From Candidatus Daviesbacteria bacterium RIFCSPLOWO2_02_FULL_41_8 (GTDB taxonomy: Bacteria; Patescibacteriota; Microgenomatia; Daviesbacterales; UBA10151), in the NCBI GenBank assembly GCA_001777455.1, contig MFDZ01000031.1, positions 4,314 to 10,972 of the forward strand: 6,659 nt of DNA, written 5' to 3'. Position 1 is the first letter of the stretch. Each line of letters starts with the position of its first letter. A program made the position numbers and the translations under genes. The notes beneath the pieces are model-generated. The model was not told where the DNA came from. It did not search any database and was given only the letters and a program-made list of their open reading frames with translations. Positions 1 to 4,187 of this stretch are shown here, in pieces.

Positions 1-300
1 TTTAAGTTGACCTTTGCCTTTTTGAATATTTTGGGGAAAAGTAAAAGTGGCTGTTTCTGTATTCTTATCGTACGAGATCTTTCCAGACCAAATCTCCTGA
101 GTGCCATGAATAAATTCCACAGATTCTATTTCCAGCTCCACTGCATGCAGGGTGATTTGCCTGGTAGGTTTTTCTAAAATCAGGTCAATTGTTTCCTCCC
201 CGGTAAAACTAAATTCATTCAAATCAGGCCTCAGCATTATTTTATAACGCTCTGGTTTAACATGAGCCGGTAATCGAACACTATCTGCTTTCATTTTCAT
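1..300 (-). CDS. pepN: M1 family aminopeptidase (aminopeptidase N-like), N-terminal part, runs off left edge
   Basis: Reading the minus strand from the ATG at 300 gives 100 uninterrupted codons to the window edge. The protein begins MKMKADSVRLPAHVKPERYK, followed by LRPDLNEFSFTGEETIDL and ITLHAVELEI. This is the typical start of M1 zinc metallopeptidases: a short lead of the form RLPxxVxPxxY, then the beta-rich N-terminal domain with an F-x-G-x-x-x-I pattern. The family removes N-terminal residues from peptides, usually in the cytosol or at the cell surface. The catalytic GxMEN and HExxH motifs would lie downstream and are not in the window, so activity cannot be judged. No signal peptide is seen. 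ATG 294 is an equally possible start, and no clear Shine-Dalgarno precedes either. The gene lies downstream of, and on the same strand as, the PaaX-like gene, separated by a leader of roughly 110 bases. Family assignment is confident; the exact substrate is not. Confidence 0.85.
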   Translation of the reverse strand, partial: MKMKADSVRLPAHVKPERYKIMLRPDLNEFSFTGEETIDLILEKPTRQITLHAVELEIESVEFIHGTQEIWSGKISYDKNTETATFTFPQNIQKGKGQLK

Positions 301-326
301 TTTTTCTTAATTGTCATATCTTCAAT

Positions 327-354
327 ATGTAATCACTGTTATGTAATCTCTGTT
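327..354. repeat. Two tandem 14-base repeats in the aminopeptidase leader
   Basis: ATGTAATCACTGTT (327-340) is followed directly by ATGTAATCTCTGTT (341-354), one mismatch apart. A third, weaker relative, TTGTAATCATTAAT, sits at 367-380. They lie in the gap of about 110 bases between the PaaX-like gene and the aminopeptidase start, inside the predicted leader. The even spacing suggests binding sites for a regulator, but no protein can be named. Apart from these repeats and the palindrome at 412-447, I see nothing distinctive in this gap. Confidence 0.55.
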
Positions 355-411
355 GGCTATTTTCTCTTGTAATCATTAATAAATCAAGTTTTCTGCTTGC
401 AATAAGTCAAT

Positions 412-447
412 TGCACGCATTATTGTCGATCGACAAATTTGCGTGCA
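412..447. promoter_or_regulatory. 36-bp imperfect palindrome at the 3' end of the PaaX-like gene (copy 1)
   Basis: Outer arms TGCACGCA (412-419) and TGCGTGCA (440-447) are exact reverse complements. They enclose a perfect 12-base palindrome, TGTCGATCGACA (424-435). The element includes the last codons and stop of the PaaX-like gene. Bases 419-442 match 20 of 24 positions of a second element at 946-969, sharing ATTAT, CGATCGA, AAAT and TGC in register. On the minus strand the left part reads AATAAT, a good -10 box, which would start transcription near 412 and leave a leader of about 112 bases before the aminopeptidase ATG at 300. It could therefore be an operator-promoter for the aminopeptidase, or the downstream end of a small mobile unit. 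Confidence 0.7.
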
Positions 448-938
448 TTACCCACGTCTTTAGAAACAAGGACTAATACCCAGTCTTCGATTCCAAGTTC
501 CTTAATAAAATTCCTTAGGTGTTCTGCCAAATCCTTTTGACTGGCCCAGACTGACTTCTGCCAGGCCCGAAATCCCCACTCTTTTAATCGATGGCGGAAG
601 ACATTTCTAACTTTTCTATGTTTTTCCGGAATATCAAATATTACTATTCTAAAGTTTCCATCCCACTTCTTTTGTATTAAAGCTTTTTCTATAGCAAGTT
701 GATTTCTGCCTTTACCGGTTAATTTGACAAGAATTCTCCCCTCATTTCTGGAAGTCTCAATCCAACCCTTTTCTTTCAACCTGTGAACAATATGATATAG
801 CTGATAGCGGTCAAGGTTGGGTTCCCCGTTGACATAGTGGTGCGTATTATATGCAAAATCATAAAGAAGTATACTGCTGTCGATAGTTTTTTCCAAGACT
901 GATAATAATAGATCCGTAGTTTTTGATCTTTTACCCAT
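420..938 (-). CDS. PaaX-like transcriptional regulator (winged helix plus Cas2-fold domain)
   Basis: This 172-residue protein has a basic N-terminus and then a winged-helix region at about residues 22-77, ending YHIVHRLKEKGWIETS and VKLTGKGR. The second half (about 91-170) has a Cas2-like ferredoxin fold: the strand RIVIFDIPEKHRKVR, then FRHRLKEWGFRAWQKSVW. The IPExxRKxR and GFxxxQkSVW patterns are typical of the PaaX central domain, and automated pipelines often label such proteins Cas2. D102 aligns with the metal-binding Asp of Cas2, but no cas1, other cas gene or CRISPR array is visible. A DNA-binding repressor role is more likely than spacer acquisition. It is shorter than full PaaX (about 300 residues) and lacks the C-terminal domain. 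The start at 938 fits a promoter whose predicted start site is about base 939, giving a leaderless message. Palindromes lie at both ends of the gene, which suggests autoregulation. Confidence 0.85.
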   Translation of the reverse strand: MGKRSKTTDLLLSVLEKTIDSSILLYDFAYNTHHYVNGEPNLDRYQLYHIVHRLKEKGWIETSRNEGRILVKLTGKGRNQLAIEKALIQKKWDGNFRIVIFDIPEKHRKVRNVFRHRLKEWGFRAWQKSVWASQKDLAEHLRNFIKELGIEDWVLVLVSKDVGNARKFVDRQ

Positions 939-976
939 TGACTGTATTATGGACGATCGATAAATATGCAGTCAAT
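937..976 (-). promoter_or_regulatory. Promoter-operator palindrome of the PaaX-like gene (copy 2)
   Basis: The arms ATTGACTG (937-944) and CAGTCAAT (969-976) are exact reverse complements around a CGATCG centre (954-959). On the minus strand the right arm supplies a -35 box, TTGACT (970-975), and the left part supplies a -10 box, CATAAT (946-951), with an 18-base spacer. The predicted start site, about 939, abuts the ATG at 938. The palindrome overlaps both promoter boxes and the start codon, which is ideal for repression by the encoded winged-helix protein. Bases 946-969 match copy 1 (419-442) at 20 of 24 positions, although the outer arms differ. Confidence 0.65.
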
Positions 977-1004
977 AGTTTACTTAAAAATTCTTAGCTC
1001 AAAA

Positions 1005-1033
1005 TTCACTTTCTCGGTTTAAGTTGATATAAT
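1005..1033 (+). promoter_or_regulatory. Promoter of tRNA-Leu
   Basis: A perfect -10 box TATAAT (1028-1033) is extended by TG at 1025-1026. A -35-like TTCACT (1005-1010) lies 17 bases upstream. Transcription would start near 1040, about 8 bases before the mature tRNA 5' end. Confidence 0.7.
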
Positions 1034-1047
1034 AAACATCGTTAAAT

Positions 1048-1130
1048 GCCGAGGTGGCGGAATGGTATACGCGGTAGTCTCAAAAACTATTAGTCGCAAG
1101 GCTGTGAGGGTTCGACTCCCTCTCTCGGCA
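1048..1130 (+). tRNA. tRNA-Leu (anticodon CAA)
   Basis: This is an 83-base class II tRNA. The acceptor strand GCCGAGG (1048-1054) pairs with TCTCGGC (1123-1129), leaving discriminator A1130. The anticodon stem is GTAGT/ACTAT (1074-1078 with 1086-1090), and the seven-base loop CTCAAAA puts anticodon CAA at 1081-1083, which reads UUG leucine codons. A long variable arm follows, then a T-arm GAGGG/CCCTC around the loop TTCGACT (1111-1117). The long variable arm and the A discriminator both fit leucine. CCA is not encoded, so a CCA-adding enzyme is required. The 3' end of this gene is repeated at 1238-1254. Confidence 0.95.
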
Positions 1131-1132
1131 CA
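1116..1132 (+). repeat. 17-bp direct repeat, copy A (tRNA-Leu 3' end)
   Basis: CTCCCTCTCTCGGCACA covers part of the T-loop, the 3' T-stem, the 3' acceptor strand, the discriminator and two bases beyond the tRNA. An exact second copy sits 122 bases downstream. Repeats of tRNA 3' ends are the usual footprint (attL/attR) of integration by tyrosine recombinases, but no integrase is in the window. Confidence 0.8.
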
Positions 1133-1231
1133 AGTTCTTAAATCATGCTTTAGCGTGAATTAAGAACTTTGGCATGGGCAGGGTGAGAATCCCAGCTCAA
1201 AGAGCGGTTCGTTGTTTTGCAAGGCAAAACA
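1132..1231 (+). other. Hairpin-rich non-coding segment between tRNA-Leu and the repeated tRNA 3' end
   Basis: Four hairpins follow one another here. The first is AAGTTCTTAA with TTAAGAACTT (1132-1141 and 1160-1169), extended by TCATGC/GCGTGA around a TTTA loop. The second is GGG/CCC around a seven-base loop (1181-1193). The third is GCTC/GAGC around AAA (1195-1205). The fourth is TGTTTTGC/GCAAAACA around AAG (1213-1231). A 10-base palindrome AACACGTGTT (1228-1237) overlaps the last arm. A T6 run follows at 1255-1260. The segment could be a structured RNA cotranscribed with the tRNA, a processing or termination zone, or the remnant of an integrated element. No tRNA or known RNA family fits. 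Confidence 0.5.
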
Positions 1232-1237
1232 CGTGTT

Positions 1238-1254
1238 CTCCCTCTCTCGGCACA
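1238..1254 (+). repeat. 17-bp direct repeat, copy B (orphan tRNA 3' end)
   Basis: This is an exact repeat of 1116-1132, followed by six T residues. No matching 5' acceptor strand (GCCGAGG) lies upstream of it other than the real tRNA-Leu, so this is a tRNA fragment and not a second gene. Confidence 0.8.
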
Positions 1255-1291
1255 TTTTTTGGTGGATCAAAAACCTTTGGCCCTAAAGATC

Positions 1292-1567
1292 ATGAAAGAA
1301 ATATTATTACAGGCTTTAATAGTTGCTTACGCTGGAGTGGGCATTGTCGGATTTATTGGCTATTGGCCAACGATAAAAGACCTGTACTACTTTCGAAAAC
1401 CGAGTGCTAATATATCTTCATATACGCTATGGACAATAGCTTCTGGAATTGCATTTTTGTATAGCTTATTTATTCTCCCCGACTTACTTTTTAGAATTGT
1501 GTCTGGACTCAACTTCGGAGCCTGCGCTTTGGTACTTTTTTTAAGTATCAGAATTAAGAAATCATGA
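1292..1567 (+). CDS. PQ-loop / SemiSWEET-like small membrane protein
   Basis: This 91-residue protein has three predicted membrane helices, at about residues 8-26, 43-61 and 66-86, and ends in a basic tail (IRIKKS). The first helix ends in GYWPTIKDLYYFRKPSANIS. This matches the PQ-loop pattern, in which a proline-containing motif is followed by a basic loop, K/R-x-S-A-x-x-I-S, and a Trp in the next helix. An Asn in helix 3 (N74, GLNFGA) matches the position of a conserved Asn in SemiSWEETs. Single-repeat family members are about 85-100 residues, act as homodimers and carry sugars or other small solutes; the substrate here is unknown. The consensus PQ is PT. Upstream in-frame starts (GTG 1262, ATG 1217) would extend into the tRNA-repeat and hairpin region, so ATG 1292 is preferred. 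No Shine-Dalgarno is seen. It converges on dnaB with a 9-base gap. Confidence 0.7.
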   Translation: MKEILLQALIVAYAGVGIVGFIGYWPTIKDLYYFRKPSANISSYTLWTIASGIAFLYSLFILPDLLFRIVSGLNFGACALVLFLSIRIKKS

Positions 1568-1576
1568 ATAAATTAT

Positions 1577-2935
1577 TTATACAGCGGTGGCTAGTTCTTT
1601 AGTCTCTTCTTTAGGCTTACCTCTGGTTTTTTCCATACCATAAAACTTGGTCCGGTCTGCCCTAAAGATCATGCTGATTTCCCCGGTTGAACCGTTACGG
1701 TGTTTTTGAATATCCAGGGTAACTTGTTCCGGTTTTTCCGGATCTTCCCGCCAAAGAAACATCACCACGTCCGCATCCTGTTCAATGGCCCCTGATTCCC
1801 GGAGGTCAGCGAGCTGCGGCTTTCTGGTTCCCCGCTGTTCAACCGCTCGGGACAATTGCGAAATTGCCAGTACCGGAATCTTTAATTCCCTGGCCAGATT
1901 TTTTAAATTTTGAGAAATTTCCGAAACTTCCTGCACCCTGTTTTCCAGATTCCGTCCATGAACCAACTGCAAATAATCCACAATCAACAGTTTTAAACCG
2001 TGTTCAATTTGTAATCTCCGGGCTTTTGTTCTCATCTCAGATATGGAAATCCCCGGGGTATCGTCAATAAAAATCGGTGCCTCTGCCAACTCCCCCATGG
2101 CCAAAGATAATTTATCAAAATCACTCTCTCCCAATCTGCCGGTTTTTAATTTCCAGGCATCAATATCCGCCTGCCCCACCAGGAGTCTATCCACTAATTC
2201 TTCCTGACTCATTTCCAGGGAAAAAATCCCCACCGGCAGTCCGGCCACTACTGCTACGTACTGGGCAATGTTGAGTGCCATGGAAGTTTTCCCCTGGCCC
2301 GGGCGGGAAGCCAGAATGATCAGGTTGGAATTTTGCATACCGGCCAGTTTATTATCCAAATCCCGGAAGCCGGTTGGCACCCCCCGCAGTTTTCCGGAAG
2401 ACTTTTGCAGTTCATCCAACCGGTCAAAAGATTCTGTTAAGGCGTCTTTAATCGGCCGGAAATCACGGCTGACGTGTTCTTGTGAGATGGCAAATATCCC
2501 TGCCTCAGAAGCTTCCAGGAGATCTTCCACCGACTCCCGCTCATCATAAGCCCGCTGGATCATAGCAGTTGCCTGTACAATTAAGTTTCTTCTGACGGCA
2601 TGATCCCGGATAATTTTGGCGTAATGTTCAACGTGAGCAGAAGTCGGAACGATATTAACTAAAGATGCCAGATAAGCCGAGCCACCGACTTTATCGTAAA
2701 CACTTTTTCGCTTTAATTCCTCCGTCACAGTCACCAAATCGATCGGTTCGCGCCTTTCAAATAAACTCTGCATTGCCTCATAAATAGCGCCATGCTGTTC
2801 GTTTCTGTAGAAATTGCCGGGGTGTAAAAGTTCCGAAATCCGGACTATTGCGTCTTTATCAATTAAAAGCGCCCCCAGCAGGGATTGTTCAGCTTCTATG
2901 TTTTGTGGAGGGAGTTTGGTAATTGGACTGGCCAT
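1577..2935 (-). CDS. dnaB: Replicative DNA helicase DnaB
   Basis: The 452-residue protein is full length for the family. An N-terminal DnaB domain (about 10-110) begins PPQNIEAEQSLLGALLID, which is diagnostic. The RecA-like ATPase domain carries Walker A ASRPGQGKTS (209-218), the SLEM strand with the catalytic glutamate (239-242), Walker B LLIVDYLQL (316-324), the SQLSR motif (359-363), DLRESGAIEQDAD (377-389) and KHRNGSTG (411-418), which holds the arginine-finger region. DnaB forms a ring hexamer that unwinds DNA at the replication fork, driven by ATP and loaded at the origin. No intein or insertion is visible in the ATPase motifs. The start follows the usual family start and has no Shine-Dalgarno or nearby -10 box. 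The gene may therefore be transcribed together with the hydrolase gene upstream, across the REP-like palindrome. Confidence 0.97.
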   Translation of the reverse strand: MASPITKLPPQNIEAEQSLLGALLIDKDAIVRISELLHPGNFYRNEQHGAIYEAMQSLFERREPIDLVTVTEELKRKSVYDKVGGSAYLASLVNIVPTSAHVEHYAKIIRDHAVRRNLIVQATAMIQRAYDERESVEDLLEASEAGIFAISQEHVSRDFRPIKDALTESFDRLDELQKSSGKLRGVPTGFRDLDNKLAGMQNSNLIILASRPGQGKTSMALNIAQYVAVVAGLPVGIFSLEMSQEELVDRLLVGQADIDAWKLKTGRLGESDFDKLSLAMGELAEAPIFIDDTPGISISEMRTKARRLQIEHGLKLLIVDYLQLVHGRNLENRVQEVSEISQNLKNLARELKIPVLAISQLSRAVEQRGTRKPQLADLRESGAIEQDADVVMFLWREDPEKPEQVTLDIQKHRNGSTGEISMIFRADRTKFYGMEKTRGKPKEETKELATAV

Positions 2936-2942
2936 ATCATTG

Positions 2943-3009
2943 TCATTCTGAGGCGAAGCCGAAGAATCTCTTGATTCCGGGGGGATCCTTCGCTAATCGC
3001 TCAGGATGA
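2943..3009. repeat. REP-like imperfect palindrome between the MBL hydrolase gene and dnaB
   Basis: Two 26-base arms, 2943-2968 (beginning TCATTCTGAGGCGAAG) and 2984-3009 (ending CGCTCAGGATGA), are largely complementary. They match best over the outer ten and inner eight positions, around a 15-base loop that contains a CG-rich GGGGGG run. The right arm overlaps the stop codon of the hydrolase gene. TCATTCTGAG...GAAGAATC sequences of this kind resemble dispersed intergenic palindromes known from several bacterial phyla. It may act as a transcription attenuator or an mRNA-stabilising hairpin between the two genes. No T-run follows, so it is not a classical intrinsic terminator. Confidence 0.7.
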
Positions 3010-3660
3010 TTTTGCAAGCAAAATCACCTGTGGTTCTTCCGGCAGTTTTTCTTTGGTAATCGACAACTTAGGAACCGGTACCACCCCTTCTGCTCCCATT
3101 TCTTTCAAAAATCCTTCCACCCCTTCCAGCTCAAACTTTAGTCCGTCTATTTTGTAGTGCATGGGGATAATAATCTTGGGTTCCAGTTGGGAAACAATTT
3201 CCGAGGCTGCTTTGGCGTCTACGGTATAAACAGACCCCACCGGAATAAGCAGGATATCGGTTTGGCCGATTTCGGCAATCTGTGTTTCTGTTAATTTTGT
3301 CTGCCCCAAGTCTCCCAGATGTACAATATCCAAACCGTCAAATAATAAATGGAAAATCGTATTTGCCCCCCGTTCCGAACCTTCGGAATTATCATGAAAA
3401 CTGCTGATAGCCGTAATTACTACTCTGGCCACTTCATACTCTCCCGGCTCGGTAAAAGCCATCGGGACACCGCCTTGCGGATCTTTTACCACTGAAATAA
3501 AATTGTGATCCTGGTGGTCGTGAGTTTTCAAAACTACATCCGCAGATAAATCTTTGGGGGGCCTAAGGCCGGTAAAATCCGGATCATATGGATCTATTAC
3601 TACGGAGGCATTTTTACCCTTCAATTTAAAGCATGCTTGTCCGTACCAATAAATATCCAT
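3001..3660 (-). CDS. Metallo-beta-lactamase-fold metal-dependent hydrolase
   Basis: This 219-residue protein reads from ATG 3660. It begins MDIYWYGQACFKLKGK, typical of the small single-domain MBL hydrolases related to UlaG and UPF0173. The metal site is visible: THDHQDH at residues 46-52 (the HxHxDH signature), H89 in SSFHD, D117 in LGDLG and H168 in IIPMHYK. A dinuclear Zn or Mn centre is therefore likely intact. The natural substrate is unknown, although relatives include ascorbate-6-phosphate lactonase. The frame is open back to a TTG at 3705, but the added residues are hydrophobic, unlike the family, and would span the promoter. ATG 3660 lies two bases after the predicted transcription start. 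The gene is read toward dnaB and is divergent from the Ig-like gene. Confidence 0.85.
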   Translation of the reverse strand: MDIYWYGQACFKLKGKNASVVIDPYDPDFTGLRPPKDLSADVVLKTHDHQDHNFISVVKDPQGGVPMAFTEPGEYEVARVVITAISSFHDNSEGSERGANTIFHLLFDGLDIVHLGDLGQTKLTETQIAEIGQTDILLIPVGSVYTVDAKAASEIVSQLEPKIIIPMHYKIDGLKFELEGVEGFLKEMGAEGVVPVPKLSITKEKLPEEPQVILLAKSS

Positions 3661-3668
3661 CGGGGAAG

Positions 3669-3697
3669 ATACTAACAAAAAATTAAAAACTAGACAA
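3669..3697 (-). promoter_or_regulatory. Promoter of the MBL hydrolase gene
   Basis: On the minus strand, TTGTCT (3692-3697) and TAGTAT (3669-3674) are separated by 17 bases. TG one base ahead makes an extended -10. The start site would be near 3662, two bases before the ATG at 3660. Confidence 0.5.
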
Positions 3698-3717
3698 TCC
3701 CTCAATTGTGTTAAAAT
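3691..3717 (+). promoter_or_regulatory. Promoter of the envelope-protein operon
   Basis: The -10 box TAAAAT (3712-3717) is extended by TG at 3709-3710. TAGACA (3691-3696) lies 15 bases upstream and overlaps the -35 box of the divergent hydrolase promoter. The start site would be near 3724, about five bases before ATG 3729. Confidence 0.5.
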
Positions 3718-3728
3718 GGGGTTTGCCG

Positions 3729-4187
3729 ATGAAATCTGAAAAAAAAGTTCTTGCCTTCAGAAACAAGAAACTCTCACATAAGTCTTTTATTATCTCTCAA
3801 GTCTTGATTTTAACCTTAGGTTTAACTTTTTTAGGAGGGCTTTACTACATTCTAAATGTCCAATCTCCCCAACCAAAAAATGCTTTTTTAGCTGGTCCTG
3901 TTACCACGGCTCCCAAAAGCCTGCGGCTGGATTTGGATCAACCTGATCAGGATAGTTTGTCTTATTCGTCTTCAATAGTTGTCTCCGGTAAAACCGGGCC
4001 CGGCAGTACGGTACTTATTTCAACTGAGACACAGGATTTAGTTATTAAAGTAAATTCGGACGGCTCCTTTTCCACGGTTTTGAATCTGGATGAGGGGGTG
4101 AATAATATTACAACAGTAGTTTTTGATGCAACCGGTGAGTCCAGATCGGCAGAGCGAAGTGTGTATTATTCTAAGGAGAAAATATGA
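3729..4187 (+). CDS. Membrane-anchored protein with an Ig-like domain
   Basis: The 152-residue protein has a basic cytoplasmic N-terminus (about 1-19, rich in Lys) and one membrane helix (about 20-42, IISQVLILTLGLTFLGGLYYIL). A short linker follows, then one beta-rich domain (about 80-148). The pattern VVSGKTGPGSTVLI...VNSDGSFSTVLNLDEGVNNITTVV...DATG is typical of bacterial Ig-like domains of the glucodextranase-B/Big type, in which a looped G-x-T turn and the SDGSFS strand recur. The topology predicts a type II anchor with the domain outside the cell. No catalytic motif is seen, so it is probably a structural or binding protein of the envelope. ATG 3729 is preferred over the in-frame GTG at 3708, which lies inside the promoter. 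It overlaps the next gene by ATGA. Confidence 0.75.
   Translation: MKSEKKVLAFRNKKLSHKSFIISQVLILTLGLTFLGGLYYILNVQSPQPKNAFLAGPVTTAPKSLRLDLDQPDQDSLSYSSSIVVSGKTGPGSTVLISTETQDLVIKVNSDGSFSTVLNLDEGVNNITTVVFDATGESRSAERSVYYSKEKI

Noticed and set aside
420..938. Reading the PaaX-like gene as Cas2 and the locus as a CRISPR system
   Set aside because: The protein has an N-terminal winged helix and PaaX motifs. There is no cas1 or other cas gene, and no array of spaced repeats anywhere in the window. The two flanking palindromes are only two units, 500 bases apart.
1171..1252. A second tRNA gene after tRNA-Leu
   Set aside because: The T-arm-like and D-arm-like hairpins are in the wrong order, the would-be anticodon loop lacks U33, and no 5' acceptor strand matches the copied 3' end.
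1174..1410. Plus-strand open frame of 78 codons overlapping the hairpin block
   Set aside because: It spans structured non-coding DNA and overlaps the SemiSWEET-like gene in another frame. The product is Cys/Arg-rich with no recognisable domain.
1864..2549. Three plus-strand open frames opposite dnaB
   Set aside because: They lie antisense to a full-length, well-conserved helicase, and their proteins are Pro/Ser-rich shadows with no motifs.
2735..2755. CGATCG within dnaB as a third copy of the PaaX-gene palindrome
   Set aside because: Only the short centre matches. The flanking conserved bases and complementary arms are missing, so it is a chance occurrence inside coding sequence.
3661..3728. 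Upstream non-ATG starts (TTG 3705 for the hydrolase, GTG 3708 for the Ig-like protein)
   Set aside because: Both would place coding sequence across the divergent promoter boxes, and the added residues do not fit the protein families.
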